From positions 121,072 through 185,071 of the forward strand of contig NZ_JACSCH020000014.1 in the NCBI RefSeq assembly GCF_014451325.2: a stretch of 64,000 nt of DNA, in the 5' to 3' direction. The notes beneath the pieces were generated by a model. It was not told the origin of the DNA, searched no databases, and was given only the letters and a program-made list of their open reading frames with translations. The translations under genes and the position numbers were made by a program. Positions within the stretch are counted from its first letter, which is position 1. Every line of letters starts with the position of its first letter. The DNA comes from Streptomyces sp. CB02980. GTDB lineage: Bacteria; Actinomycetota; Actinomycetes; Streptomycetales; Streptomycetaceae. Positions 1 to 7,947 of the stretch are shown piece by piece.

Positions 1-257
1 CGGTCGCGATCCTCAAGGAGTACGGAACCGACCGCGTTCTGGTGAACTCGGCCGCCGACTGGGGCCGTAGCGACCCCCTCAAGACCCGCGCCGTCGCCCG
101 GGCGATGCTCGGCGCCGGTTTCACCGACGACGACGTCGACCAGGTCCTCTGGCGCAACCCCGTCGCCTTCTACGGGCTCAGCGGACGTCTCCACCTGGAC
201 CTCCCCACCCCGCCGGACCTGCACGAGGGCAACTCCGTTCTCCGTGGCGGGGAATGA
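1..257 (+). CDS. TatD-like metal-dependent hydrolase (EboB-like), 3' end
   Basis: Only the last 85 codons are present; the frame is open from base 3, so the gene begins outside the window. The visible part reads NSAADWG, then a helical stretch and WRNPVAFYG, which is the C-terminal end of TatD/amidohydrolase TIM barrels, where a late Asp and the WxNP motif follow the last strand. Nine bases separate the stop from the next start, so it is in one operon with the EboE and EboF homologues. In ebo clusters the TatD member is called EboB, and its substrate is unknown. The assignment rests on the fragment plus its neighbours. Confidence 0.7.
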   Translation, partial: VAILKEYGTDRVLVNSAADWGRSDPLKTRAVARAMLGAGFTDDDVDQVLWRNPVAFYGLSGRLHLDLPTPPDLHEGNSVLRGGE

Positions 258-266
258 GGCGTCCCC

Positions 267-1538
267 ATGCGCTTCCGGCACCCCGACGGCTCCACCGTCC
301 ACCTCGCCTACTGCACCAACGTGCACCCGGCCGAGACCCTCGACGGCGTCCTCGCCCAGCTCCGCGACCACTGCGAGCCGGTCCGCCGCCGCCTCGGCCG
401 TGACCGCCTCGGCATCGGCCTCTGGCTCGCCCGGGACGCCGCCCGCTCGCTGACCACCGACCCGGCCTCGCTCCGCGCCCTGCGCGCCGAACTCGACCGC
501 CGCGGCCTCGAAGTGGTCACCCTGAACGGCTTCCCGTACGAGGGGTTCGGCGCCGACGAGGTCAAGTACCGCGTCTACCAGCCCGACTGGACCCACCCCG
601 ATCGTCTCGCCCACACCACCGACCTCGCCCGGCTCCTCGCCGCGCTGCTCCCCGAGGACGTCACCGAAGGGTCCGTCTCCACCCTGCCCCTCGCCTGGCG
701 CACCCCCTTCGACGCCGAGGCCGCCACCACCGCCCGCACGGCCCTGGCGACGCTCGCCGGACGGCTCGACGCCCTGGAGGAACTCACCGGGCGGAGCATC
801 CGCATCGGGCTCGAACCGGAGCCCGGCTGCATCGTCGAGACCGTCGCCGACGCCGTCGCCGCGCTCACCGCCGCACCGAACCCGAGCCCCGCGCCAGGCA
901 CGAGCCCCGAGCCGAGCTCCGCACCGGACCCGAGCTCCGCGTCGAGCGCCGTACCGAACCCCCGCATCGGCGTCTGCGTCGACACCTGTCATCTCGCGAC
1001 CTCCTTCGAGGACCCGCGCACCGCCCTGGACTCGCTCGCCGCCGCCGGCATCGCCGTGCCCAAGGCGCAGCTCTCCGCCGCGCTCCACGCGGAACACCCG
1101 CACCTCCCCGAGGTCAGGGCGGCGCTCGCCGCGTTCGCCGAGCCCCGCTTCCTCCACCAGACCCGCACCAGAACCGCCGCCGGCCTCCGAGGCACCGACG
1201 ACCTCCCCGAGGCGCTCGCCACCTCCGACCACCACGTCACGACCGCCCACGGTCTTCCCGACGCGACCCCCTGGCGCGCCCACTTCCACGTCCCCCTGCA
1301 CGCTCCCCCCGCCCCTCCGCTGAGCTCCACGCTCCCCGTCCTCCAGGACGCCCTCGCCCTCCTCGTCGGAGGCCCGCACCCGCGCACCCACCACCTGGAG
1401 GTCGAGACGTACACCTGGCAGGCCCTTCCGCCCGAGAGCCGCCCCCGCACCAGGGCCCGGCTCGCCGACGGCATCGCCGCCGAACTGACCCTGGCCCGCG
1501 ACCTGCTGACCGACCTCGGCCTCAAGGAACTGCCATGA
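267..1538 (+). CDS. eboE: EboE-like TIM-barrel protein (xylose isomerase-like)
   Basis: This is a 423-residue protein of the sugar-phosphate-isomerase/xylose-isomerase-like TIM-barrel fold. Strand-end motifs that look metal binding are visible: LEPEPG near residue 182, VDTCHLA near 238 and HLEVETYTW near 376, and the N-terminus carries YCTNVHPAETL. In cyanobacteria the ebo genes are linked to export of a scytonemin precursor; in actinobacteria their role is not settled. The ATG follows nine bases after the preceding stop, and the gene ends in an ATGA overlap with eboF. Residues 203-233 form a Pro/Ser/Ala-rich insertion made of near repeats (SPAPG, SPEPSSAP, DPSSASS) in a surface loop just before the VDTCH strand; this looks like recent expansion. 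Confidence 0.75.
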   Translation: MRFRHPDGSTVHLAYCTNVHPAETLDGVLAQLRDHCEPVRRRLGRDRLGIGLWLARDAARSLTTDPASLRALRAELDRRGLEVVTLNGFPYEGFGADEVKYRVYQPDWTHPDRLAHTTDLARLLAALLPEDVTEGSVSTLPLAWRTPFDAEAATTARTALATLAGRLDALEELTGRSIRIGLEPEPGCIVETVADAVAALTAAPNPSPAPGTSPEPSSAPDPSSASSAVPNPRIGVCVDTCHLATSFEDPRTALDSLAAAGIAVPKAQLSAALHAEHPHLPEVRAALAAFAEPRFLHQTRTRTAAGLRGTDDLPEALATSDHHVTTAHGLPDATPWRAHFHVPLHAPPAPPLSSTLPVLQDALALLVGGPHPRTHHLEVETYTWQALPPESRPRTRARLADGIAAELTLARDLLTDLGLKELP

Positions 1539-2968
1539 GCGACCCCGCGCCCGCAGCCCCCCACGCATCCGCTGCCACACCCGCACCCACCCCCCTCCTG
1601 GTTCTCGACGTCGTCGGTCTCACCCCACGACTCCTGCCGCACATGCCTCACCTGGCCGCCCTCGCCCGCAGCGGCTCCCAAGCCCCGCTGTCCACCGTGC
1701 TGCCCGCCGTCACCTGCGCCGCCCAGACCACCTTCCTCACCGGCACCCTCCCCGCCGAGCACGGCATCGTCGGCAACGGCTGGTACTTCCGCGACCTCGG
1801 TGACGTCCTGCTGTGGCGCCAGCACAACGGTCTCGTCTCCGGCGACCGCCTTTGGGACGCCGCCCGCCGCACCCACCCCGACTACACCGTCGCCAACATC
1901 TGCTGGTGGTACGCGATGGGTGCCGACACCGACATCACCGTCACCCCCCGCCCCGTCTACTACGCCGACGGACGCAAGGAACCCGACTGCTACACCCGGC
2001 CCCCGGCCCTGCACGACGAACTCACCGAGAAGTTCGGCACCTTCCCCCTCTTCCACTTCTGGGGCCCCGGCGCCGACCTCGTCTCCAGCCGCTGGATCGT
2101 CGACGCCACCCGTCACATCCTTCGCACCCGCCGTCCCGACCTCGCCCTCTGCTACGTCCCGCACCTGGACTACGACCTCCAGCGCTTCGGCCCCGACGAC
2201 CCGCGCTCCTTCCGGGCCGCGGCCGCGCTCGACACCGTCCTCGCGCCGCTCCTCGCGGAGGCGCGGGCCGAGGGCCGTACGGTCGTGGTCCTCTCCGAGT
2301 ACGGCATCACCCGGGTCGAGCGTCCCGTCGACATCAACCGCGCCCTGCGACGCGCCGGCCTCCTGGAGGTCCACACCCAGGACGGCATGGAGTACCTGGA
2401 CCCCATGACCTCCCGGGCGTTCGCCGTCGCCGACCACCAGATCGCCCACGTCTACGTCAAGCGGCCCACCGACCTGCCGGCCGTCCGGGAAGCCCTCGCC
2501 GGCCTCCCCGGTCTGGAACGGCTCCTCGACGACGACGGCAAGAAGGAACACGGCCTGGACCATCCGCGCTCGGGGGAACTGGTCGCCCTCGCCGAGCTCG
2601 ACGCCTGGTTCACGTACTACTACTGGCTCGACGACGCCCGCGCCCCCGACTTCGCGCAGCTCGTCGAGATCCACCGCAAGCCCGGTTACGACCCCGCCGA
2701 ACTCCTCATGGACCCGCTCGACCCCTACGTGCGGATCAAGGCCGCCAGGGAGATCGCCCGCAAGAAGCTCGGTATGCGGTACCGGCTCGCGGTCGTCCCT
2801 CTCGACCCCTCACCTCTTCGCGGCAGCCATGGCCGCCTCCCCGCGAGCGACGACGAAGGTCCGCTCATCCTGTGCTCCACCCCCCGCGCCCTTGACGGCC
2901 GTGTCGCGGCCACCGATGTGAAGAACCTGCTGCTCAGGCTCGCCGGGGTCACGGAGACCTCGACCTGA
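1535..2968 (+). CDS. eboF: EboF-like alkaline phosphatase/nucleotide pyrophosphatase family protein
   Basis: This 477-residue protein belongs to the type I phosphodiesterase/nucleotide pyrophosphatase branch of the alkaline phosphatase superfamily. The first metal-binding Asp is in VLDVVG (about residue 20), the nucleophile region is AQTTFLTG followed by PAEHGIVGNGW (about 60-80), and later metal ligands appear in PHLDYDLQRFG, LSEYG and VADHQIAHVY. There is no signal peptide, so it should act in the cytoplasm. The ATGA overlap with eboE implies translational coupling. In ebo clusters this is the sixth member. The substrate is unknown; a phosphate or phosphonate ester of a sugar-derived metabolite would fit the fold. 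Confidence 0.75.
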   Translation: MSDPAPAAPHASAATPAPTPLLVLDVVGLTPRLLPHMPHLAALARSGSQAPLSTVLPAVTCAAQTTFLTGTLPAEHGIVGNGWYFRDLGDVLLWRQHNGLVSGDRLWDAARRTHPDYTVANICWWYAMGADTDITVTPRPVYYADGRKEPDCYTRPPALHDELTEKFGTFPLFHFWGPGADLVSSRWIVDATRHILRTRRPDLALCYVPHLDYDLQRFGPDDPRSFRAAAALDTVLAPLLAEARAEGRTVVVLSEYGITRVERPVDINRALRRAGLLEVHTQDGMEYLDPMTSRAFAVADHQIAHVYVKRPTDLPAVREALAGLPGLERLLDDDGKKEHGLDHPRSGELVALAELDAWFTYYYWLDDARAPDFAQLVEIHRKPGYDPAELLMDPLDPYVRIKAAREIARKKLGMRYRLAVVPLDPSPLRGSHGRLPASDDEGPLILCSTPRALDGRVAATDVKNLLLRLAGVTETST

Positions 2969-2983
2969 ACCCGCGCAGCCGAC

Positions 2984-3080
2984 CGAATCCCTCCGATCGC
3001 TCCCAATCCCTCCGATCGCTCCGAATCCCTCCGGTCACTCCGAAGCCTCCGGATCGCTCCGGAACCCCCTCCGCTCCCTC
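2984..3080. repeat. 19-bp tandem repeat, four copies plus a degenerate fifth
   Basis: Four consecutive 19-base units start at 2984, 3003, 3022 and 3041 with consensus CGAATCCCTCCGATCGCTC; a fifth, diverged unit runs to about 3080. The copies differ at one to four positions each. The repeat fills the spacer between eboF and the Tat-exported isomerase gene and is C-rich and G-poor on the coding strand, which would suit a binding site for Rho in the transcript, but no function can be read directly. Confidence 0.85.
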
Positions 3081-3116
3081 CAGCTGAATCCAGTGAAGCA
3101 GGCCTTTCCGACAACC

Positions 3117-3132
3117 AAGGAGTTATCCACAG
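3117..3132 (+). promoter_or_regulatory. Ribosome binding site followed by a DnaA-box-like 9-mer
   Basis: AAGGAG at 3117-3122 lies ten bases before the ATG at 3133 and decides this start. The bases between them, 3124-3132, are TTATCCACA, a perfect match to the E. coli DnaA box. A single isolated box is most likely coincidental, though DnaA binding here would overlap the translation start. Confidence 0.6.
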
Positions 3133-4203
3133 ATGAGTCGCACTCGCCGTACCGAAGCCGCCAACGACCCCGAGCTCGTCCACAGGCTCAGCCGGCGGAA
3201 CATGCTGGGCGTCGCCGCCGGCGCGACCGCCGCCGCGCTGCTCGGGGCCGCGGCCCCCGCCGCCGCGGCGGCCGAGACCACCGCATCGCCGGGCCACGGT
3301 CACGGACACGGGCACGGCCGCCCCGTCCTGCCGCCCGGCCGCCTCGGCATCCAGCTCTACTCGCTGCGCGACAAGGTCGCCACCCTCGGCTTCGCCGCCG
3401 TCTTCGCCGAACTGCGGAAGTACGGCTACGACGAGGTCGAGTACGCCGGATACAGCCAGGGCTCCGCCGGCCCCATCAGCCTCGCCCAGCTCAAGCGCCT
3501 CACCCGCGACCACGGTCTGCGCCCGATCGGCAGCCATGTCGGCTACTACGCGAGCGACCCCGCCGCGTACACCTTCGCCCAGAACCTCGACCGCGTCCTC
3601 GACGACGCGGCCGCCCTGGGCCTGCCCCACATCGGCACCGCCTCCGGGCCCTGGCGCTACGGCTCCACCGTCGACGGCTGGAAGCGGTGCGCCGAGGAGT
3701 TCAACCGGTTCGGCGCCGCGGCGAGGAAGCGCGGCATGAAGTTCTACCAGCACAACCACTCGGAGGAGTTCTCCTTCGCCAGTGACCGCCCCGACGTACG
3801 CCTCTACGACGTCCTCCTCGCCGAGACCGACCCCGACCTGGTGCACCTGGAGATGGACATCTTCTGGGCGTACGTCGGCCAGTACCGCTACTCGGTCCGT
3901 CCGGACGGCACCCCCGCCCCGTTCGACCCGCTCGACTACGTCCTCGACCAGCCCGACCGCTATCCGCTCTTCCATGTGAAGGACGGCGACCGGGACGACT
4001 CCGCCGTCCCCTACGGCTACCGGATGACGGACGTCGGTGACGGCGACATCGACTACCGGCGCTTCATCTCGGCGGTCAACCGCACCCGCCACGGCCGGAG
4101 CGCCCATCACTGGCAGGCCGAGCACGACAACCCCGTCGACTCGCTGACCTTCGCCCGCAGGTCCAGCGCCCACCTCCACTCGCTGCGGGAGAAGGGCCAC
4201 TGA
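3133..4203 (+). CDS. Tat-exported sugar phosphate isomerase/epimerase family protein
   Basis: This 356-residue protein has a twin-arginine signal peptide (LSRRNMLG at about residues 17-24, a hydrophobic stretch and an Ala-rich cleavage region). A His-Gly run (GHGHGHGHG, about 56-64) follows and could bind metal. The rest is a xylose-isomerase-like TIM barrel: LGIQLYSLRD, the E of DEVEYAG, HNHSEEF, HLEMDIFW and FHVKDGD supply typical divalent-metal ligands. The Tat route suggests that it folds with its cofactor before export. It follows eboF in the same direction after 164 bases, including a tandem repeat, so co-transcription is possible but unproven. The substrate is unknown. Confidence 0.8.
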   Translation: MSRTRRTEAANDPELVHRLSRRNMLGVAAGATAAALLGAAAPAAAAAETTASPGHGHGHGHGRPVLPPGRLGIQLYSLRDKVATLGFAAVFAELRKYGYDEVEYAGYSQGSAGPISLAQLKRLTRDHGLRPIGSHVGYYASDPAAYTFAQNLDRVLDDAAALGLPHIGTASGPWRYGSTVDGWKRCAEEFNRFGAAARKRGMKFYQHNHSEEFSFASDRPDVRLYDVLLAETDPDLVHLEMDIFWAYVGQYRYSVRPDGTPAPFDPLDYVLDQPDRYPLFHVKDGDRDDSAVPYGYRMTDVGDGDIDYRRFISAVNRTRHGRSAHHWQAEHDNPVDSLTFARRSSAHLHSLREKGH

Positions 4204-4375
4204 CCCGTCCGACGGCCTCGCATCTCCGCCGACCAGGGGGTTCGAGGCCGCCGAACGCCCGTCCCGCCGCACTCTGTGTGAGCGAGGGGCGGCACCCCGT
4301 GCGCAGGGGCGCGGGAATCCGTACTTGATCAAGGATCATGAGGCGGCTTCACCCCACTGACCACGGAAAACGCTG

Positions 4376-4405
4376 GTGAAAGCCACCTGGAACCCCTGGT
4401 AGAGT
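4376..4405 (+). promoter_or_regulatory. Possible vegetative promoter of tRNA-Leu
   Basis: GTGAAA (4376-4381) and TAGAGT (4400-4405) resemble -35 and -10 boxes of the principal sigma factor, separated by 18 bases. They lie about 45 bases upstream of the mature tRNA 5' end, leaving a short 5' leader for RNase P. Confidence 0.4.
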
Positions 4406-4449
4406 TACATCTGTCGCCGCGAGGGAAACCCCGCAGCGGCAGACACCTT

Positions 4450-4537
4450 GTCCGGGTGGCGGAATGGCAGACGCGCTAGCTTGAGGTGCTAGTGCCCTTT
4501 ATCGGGCGTGGGGGTTCAAGTCCCCCCTCGGACACCA
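4450..4537 (+). tRNA. tRNA-Leu (anticodon GAG)
   Basis: An 88-nt class II tRNA with encoded CCA. The acceptor stem GTCCGGG (4450-4456) pairs with CTCGGAC (4527-4533) with one G-T pair; A4534 is the discriminator and CCA is at 4535-4537. The anticodon stem CTAGC/GCTAG encloses the loop TTGAGGT, placing GAG at 4483-4485, which reads CTC and CTT. A long variable arm (GTGCCC..CGGGCGTG region) and the GGTTCAAGTCC T-arm complete the fold. Confidence 0.95.
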
Positions 4538-4541
4538 GTGA

Positions 4542-4574
4542 AAATGCCGGTCGATCTCGTATCGACCGGCATTT
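4542..4574 (+). terminator. Hairpin terminator after tRNA-Leu
   Basis: AAATGCCGGTCGAT (4542-4555) and its exact reverse complement (4561-4574) flank a 5-base loop. The stem starts five bases after the tRNA CCA end. No long T-tract follows, as is usual for streptomycete terminators. Confidence 0.85.
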
Positions 4575-4638
4575 CGCGTTGTGTGCGGTGCCCCGGCGGC
4601 CCGGGGTGGCATGAGGATGGGCCGCCTATCCTGGGGGA

Positions 4639-5007
4639 GTGATCGAGAACATTCCTCCCTGCCCCCAGTGCTCCAGCGAGTACACCTACGAGATGAACAA
4701 TCTGGTGGTGTGCCCCGAGTGCGGTCACGAGTGGGTGCCCGCCGCCGACGGTGCCGGCGCCGCCACAGGTGCGGAGGCGGGCGGGGAGCGCGTGATCAAG
4801 GACGCCGTCGGCAATGTGCTGAACGACGGCGACACGGTGACCGTCGTCAAGGCCCTCAAGGTCAAGGGCAACCCCTCCGGGATCAAGGCGGGCACCAAGG
4901 TGCGCAACATCCGCCTGGTCGACGGCGTCGACGGACACGACATCGACTGCAGGATCGACGGCTTCGGCGCCATGCAGCTCAAGTCCAGCGTGGTCAAGAA
5001 GGCCTGA
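4639..5007 (+). CDS. yjdM: YjdM/PhnA-family zinc ribbon protein
   Basis: This 122-residue protein matches the YjdM (formerly PhnA) family over its whole length. The N-terminal zinc ribbon has CPQC at about residues 8-11 and CPECGHEW at about 26-33. The C-terminal KOW-like beta domain starts at VIKDAVGNVLNDGD and carries the family hallmark VKALKVKG. An Ala/Gly-rich linker (about 36-52) joins them and is longer than in most relatives. The role is uncertain: despite the old name there is no phosphonate lyase locus nearby. The start is GTG at 4639. The 3' end overlaps the convergent methyltransferase gene by 14 bases. Confidence 0.9.
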   Translation: MIENIPPCPQCSSEYTYEMNNLVVCPECGHEWVPAADGAGAATGAEAGGERVIKDAVGNVLNDGDTVTVVKALKVKGNPSGIKAGTKVRNIRLVDGVDGHDIDCRIDGFGAMQLKSSVVKKA

Positions 5008-5761
5008 GCCGCGCGGCGGTTCCCGGAGAGGCGAAGCCGGGCAGCGGTTCCTCCTTCTTGCGCGCCACCACCAGGCGGCAGCGTGGGCTTCCGTCCTCGC
5101 GGGTGCCCAGGGCGTCGACGGACATGAAGGCGACCTCGAAGCCCGCTTCCTCCAGGCGGGCGCGGACGTCGCCGAGCCGGAAGGTGCGGTAGTACATGAC
5201 GAACGGTGGGCGCCAGACCGCGTTCCGGACGCGCATCGTGGCGTCGAAGCCCCACAGGATCCAGTAGAGGCGGGAGCCGACCGGGGGCGGGGCTCCGATG
5301 GGGAAGGCGAACGTGCCGCCGGGGCGCAGGGAGGCGTGGACCTGGGCGAACAGGGTGCGCTGCTCGTCCGGCAGGAAGTGGCCGAAGGCGCCGAAGCTGA
5401 CCGCCAGGTCGAAGACCGGTGCGAAGGGCAGGGCCTGGGCGTCGGCGCGGACCAGGCCGGCCGTGGGGTGGGCCTCGCGGGCCCGGGTCAGCATGCCCGT
5501 ACTGAAGTCGACGCCGGTGATCGGGCCCGCGCACACCGAGCGGAGGACGCCAAGGCCGGCGCCGGTGCCGCAGCAGACGTCGAGGCCCGAGTCGAAGGGG
5601 CCGAGGGTCTCCAGGGTGTGGGTGACGGCGGTCAGGAGGCGTTCGGAGGTGCGGAAGGGCGTCGCGTCGAACTTGTTCGCGAGCAGGTCGTAGCCGTGCT
5701 CGACGGAGGAGAGGGCCTGGACGGTCAGCTCGCGGAGGCTGGGACCCTGCGGGGTGAACAT
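4994..5761 (-). CDS. Class I SAM-dependent methyltransferase
   Basis: This 255-residue protein has a Rossmann-type methyltransferase core: motif I is DVCCGTGAGLG (about residues 62-72), the acidic residue after strand 2 is in ITGVDFS, motif II/III is VRADAQALPF and motif IV is FDLAVSFGAFGHF. The core resembles the Methyltransf_11/25 group, which act on small molecules, but the acceptor cannot be deduced. The gene converges on and overlaps yjdM. No partner gene suggests a pathway. Confidence 0.8.
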   Translation of the reverse strand: MFTPQGPSLRELTVQALSSVEHGYDLLANKFDATPFRTSERLLTAVTHTLETLGPFDSGLDVCCGTGAGLGVLRSVCAGPITGVDFSTGMLTRAREAHPTAGLVRADAQALPFAPVFDLAVSFGAFGHFLPDEQRTLFAQVHASLRPGGTFAFPIGAPPPVGSRLYWILWGFDATMRVRNAVWRPPFVMYYRTFRLGDVRARLEEAGFEVAFMSVDALGTREDGSPRCRLVVARKKEEPLPGFASPGTAARLRPS

Positions 5762-5866
5762 GTTCCCGACCCTATGTGTTCAGGGGCCACGCGGGGCGGG
5801 GATCGTCCGACCTCGTGCCGTCACCGAACGTGTGCGCCCGGGTGTGGCCGGGTACGGCCCTGCGGG

Positions 5867-6364
5867 TCAGCGTGCGCTGCTCACCGGCGGTCCCGTCCAG
5901 GACGGCGCGATGCCCGTCAGCTGGCAGACGAGCAGGTAGAGGGGGATCGGCGGCGTGTAGGGGGAGGTGCCGTCGGGGTGGTGGATGAGGCGAGGCCGGC
6001 GGTCCGGGATCTCGGCGCCACGCGCGTAGCAGGCGGGCAGGGGCCAGGTGACGTCCTGGTCGGAGCCGGCCGGGACCAGCCACCACCACCAGTCGGAATC
6101 GGCGTAGACGCAGCCCTTGGCGGGGAGGCGGGAGAGGATCTTGAAGCCGAAGCGGGCGGGGACGCCGACGGCGTCGCAGCCGAGTCCGGTGTGCAGCCCG
6201 ACGGGGACGGCGAGGCGGATGGCGCCCAGTTCGCGGGGGTGGGCGGAGCCGGTGGCGCCCGGGGTGCCGGGGCGGAGTTCGGCGGAGCGGCGGGGTTCCG
6301 GTACGCGTTCGCCGGAGGGGGACCTGCGGGTCCCGGGGAGCAGCGGGATCATGCGGGTGGCCAT
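5867..6364 (-). CDS. Conserved hypothetical protein downstream of an AbaA-like ATPase gene
   Basis: A 165-residue protein of unknown function. The first 60 residues are Pro/Arg-rich and probably disordered. The rest contains a Trp run (SDWWWWLVPAG, about residues 103-113), a FGFKILSRLPAKGCVYADSD segment and a hydrophobic C-terminal stretch (IPLYLLVCQLTGI). The ATG at 6364 is five bases after the stop of the upstream ATPase gene and has GAGG just before it, so the two are co-transcribed. A longer reading frame opens farther upstream but would overlap that gene. Its position suggests a partner of the ATPase. Confidence 0.65.
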   Translation of the reverse strand: MATRMIPLLPGTRRSPSGERVPEPRRSAELRPGTPGATGSAHPRELGAIRLAVPVGLHTGLGCDAVGVPARFGFKILSRLPAKGCVYADSDWWWWLVPAGSDQDVTWPLPACYARGAEIPDRRPRLIHHPDGTSPYTPPIPLYLLVCQLTGIAPSWTGPPVSSAR

Positions 6365-6369
6365 CGACC

Positions 6370-6822
6370 TCAGCACGTTTCCCCCATGCCGTGGGCCAGT
6401 TCCGCCCAGACGACCTGGGCCGTTCCGTGTCCGGTGCGGTCGGCGCCCCAGGCGGTGCACAGCGCGTCGACGATGAGGAGTCCGCGGCCGCGTTCGTCCT
6501 CGCCGCAGTCGCGTATCCGAGGGTCCGCCGGGCCGCCCTCGTCGCGCACGGCTATCCGTAGCGTGTCCTCGCCCTCGCGCAGCTCGCATATGAACCGGTC
6601 GCTGGCGGTGTGCACCACGGCGTTGGTGACGAGTTCGGAGACGACCAGGGCCACCGTGTCGCGGATGTCGGGGCCGCAGCCCCAGAGGATGAGGCGTTCC
6701 TCCGCGAGCCGGCGGGCGCGTGCGACCGACGACGTGAGGGCGGGGAGCTCGTAGGCGAAGCGGCGGACGCCATCGGTATCGGTCTGGGGCTGCGGGCGCT
6801 GGGCCATGACTCGGGGACTCAT
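6370..6822 (-). CDS. ATP-binding regulatory protein (RsbW/AbaA-like HATPase)
   Basis: This is a stand-alone histidine-kinase-type ATPase of about 150 residues, like anti-sigma factors of the RsbW/SpoIIAB family. The N box is SELVTNAVVH (about residues 67-76), the G1 box is VRDEGGPADPR and the G2 box is ERGRGLLIVDAL. No sensor or transmembrane region is present. It is divergent from an XRE-DUF397 pair, the arrangement of whiJ- and abaA-type developmental loci in Streptomyces. It probably binds a sigma or anti-anti-sigma partner. Start 6822 has a weak AGG; an internal ATG at 6807 is also possible. Confidence 0.85.
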   Translation of the reverse strand: MSPRVMAQRPQPQTDTDGVRRFAYELPALTSSVARARRLAEERLILWGCGPDIRDTVALVVSELVTNAVVHTASDRFICELREGEDTLRIAVRDEGGPADPRIRDCGEDERGRGLLIVDALCTAWGADRTGHGTAQVVWAELAHGMGETC

Positions 6823-6984
6823 GAGACCTGAAGGCTGCGCGTTACCAGAAGCCACGACCGGTTCCTCACAACAAGGGGCAGGAGTGCCGTACGGCGCTGT
6901 CGCCGTGGCGCGGTGGCGCACGGCGGCAGCGTGTACTGGTTCACACCGGAACACTGTCCTCCTGAGTCGGACACTTGGCAAGTG

Positions 6985-7007
6985 GCACTCTGAAAATTCC
7001 AGAGTGC
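6985..7007. promoter_or_regulatory. Palindromic operator candidate in the divergent promoter region
   Basis: GCACTCTG (6985-6992) and CAGAGTGC (7000-7007) are perfect inverted repeats around an A/T-rich centre (AAAATTC) in the 249-base gap between the ATPase and XRE genes. It lies 65 bases upstream of the XRE start and is the only strongly symmetrical element there, so autoregulation by the XRE protein is the simplest reading. Confidence 0.6.
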
Positions 7008-7071
7008 TGTGTTCTCTCTGGCCCGGCTTCGTGGCACACTCGTCGAAACAGTGCGTCGGGGAGGTCTGAGA

Positions 7072-7947
7072 GTGAGCGAGCCGCGGTCCGCCCCCACGGT
7101 GGGACAGGTCGTTCTCGGCAGGCGCCTGCAGGATCTGCGGGAGCGGGCCGGCCTGAAGAGGGAAGAGGCCGCGAAGATCCTCCGGGTGGCCCCGGCCACC
7201 GTCCGGCGGATGGAGACCGCCGAAGTCGCACTGAAGATTCCGTACGTGCAGCTCCTCCTGAGGGAGTACGGGATCACGGACTCCGAGGCCGAGGGGTTCA
7301 TCGCCCTCGCGGAGGAGGCCAACCTCCCCGGCTGGTGGCAGCGGTTCCACGACGTGCTGCCCGGCTGGTTCTCCATGTACGTCAGCCTGGAGGGGGCGGC
7401 CAGCCTCATCCGGGCCTACGAGCCCCAGTTCGTCCCCGGTCTGCTCCAGACCGAGGACTACGCCCGCGCCATTCTGCGCAGCGGGGCGGTCGGTGGCGGC
7501 AGCGATGCCGGCAAGGACGAGGACGCCGAGCGGCATGTAGCCCTACGGATGGAGCGGCAGTCCCTGCTGACCAGGGAGGACGCCCCGAAGTTCTGGGTGA
7601 TCATGGACGAGACGGTGTTCCGCCGACCGGTCGGCGCCGGGCCCGAAGTGATGCGCGACCAGCTCGACCGGCTGCTCGAAGCGTCGGAGCTGCCGAACGT
7701 CACCCTGCAGATCGCGGAGTTCGCGTCCGGCCACCACCCCGGCACCTACGGACCGTTCGTCCTCTTCCGCTTCGCCATGCCCGAACTGCCGGACATGGTC
7801 TACAGCGAGTACCTGACCGGCGCCGTCTATCTCGACGCGCGCCCCGAGGTGGCATCCCACCTGGAGGTCATGGACCGCATGGCGGCTCAGGCCGCGACTG
7901 CACAACGCACGAAGGAGATTCTCCGGGATCTCCGCAAGGAGCTGTGA
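7072..7947 (+). CDS. XRE-family regulator with DUF5753 domain (WhiJ-like)
   Basis: This 291-residue protein has an N-terminal lambda-repressor-type helix-turn-helix (RRLQDLRERAGLKREEAAK..VAPATVRRME, about residues 15-50) and a DUF5753 domain with the typical YEPQFVPGLLQTEDYARA motif (about 117-134). The GTG at 7072 is chosen because GGGGAGG ends nine bases before it. WhiJ-type regulators act with a DUF397 protein encoded next to them; here that gene follows with no gap. It probably represses its own promoter and the divergent ATPase genes through the palindrome upstream. Confidence 0.9.
   Translation: MSEPRSAPTVGQVVLGRRLQDLRERAGLKREEAAKILRVAPATVRRMETAEVALKIPYVQLLLREYGITDSEAEGFIALAEEANLPGWWQRFHDVLPGWFSMYVSLEGAASLIRAYEPQFVPGLLQTEDYARAILRSGAVGGGSDAGKDEDAERHVALRMERQSLLTREDAPKFWVIMDETVFRRPVGAGPEVMRDQLDRLLEASELPNVTLQIAEFASGHHPGTYGPFVLFRFAMPELPDMVYSEYLTGAVYLDARPEVASHLEVMDRMAAQAATAQRTKEILRDLRKEL

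Noticed and set aside
989..2674. 561-codon minus-strand frame opposite EboE/EboF
   Set aside because: Low-complexity Gly/Val/Glu composition without motifs, opposite two clear genes.
3124..3132. Replication origin
   Set aside because: One DnaA box only, with no dnaA/dnaN genes or box cluster nearby.
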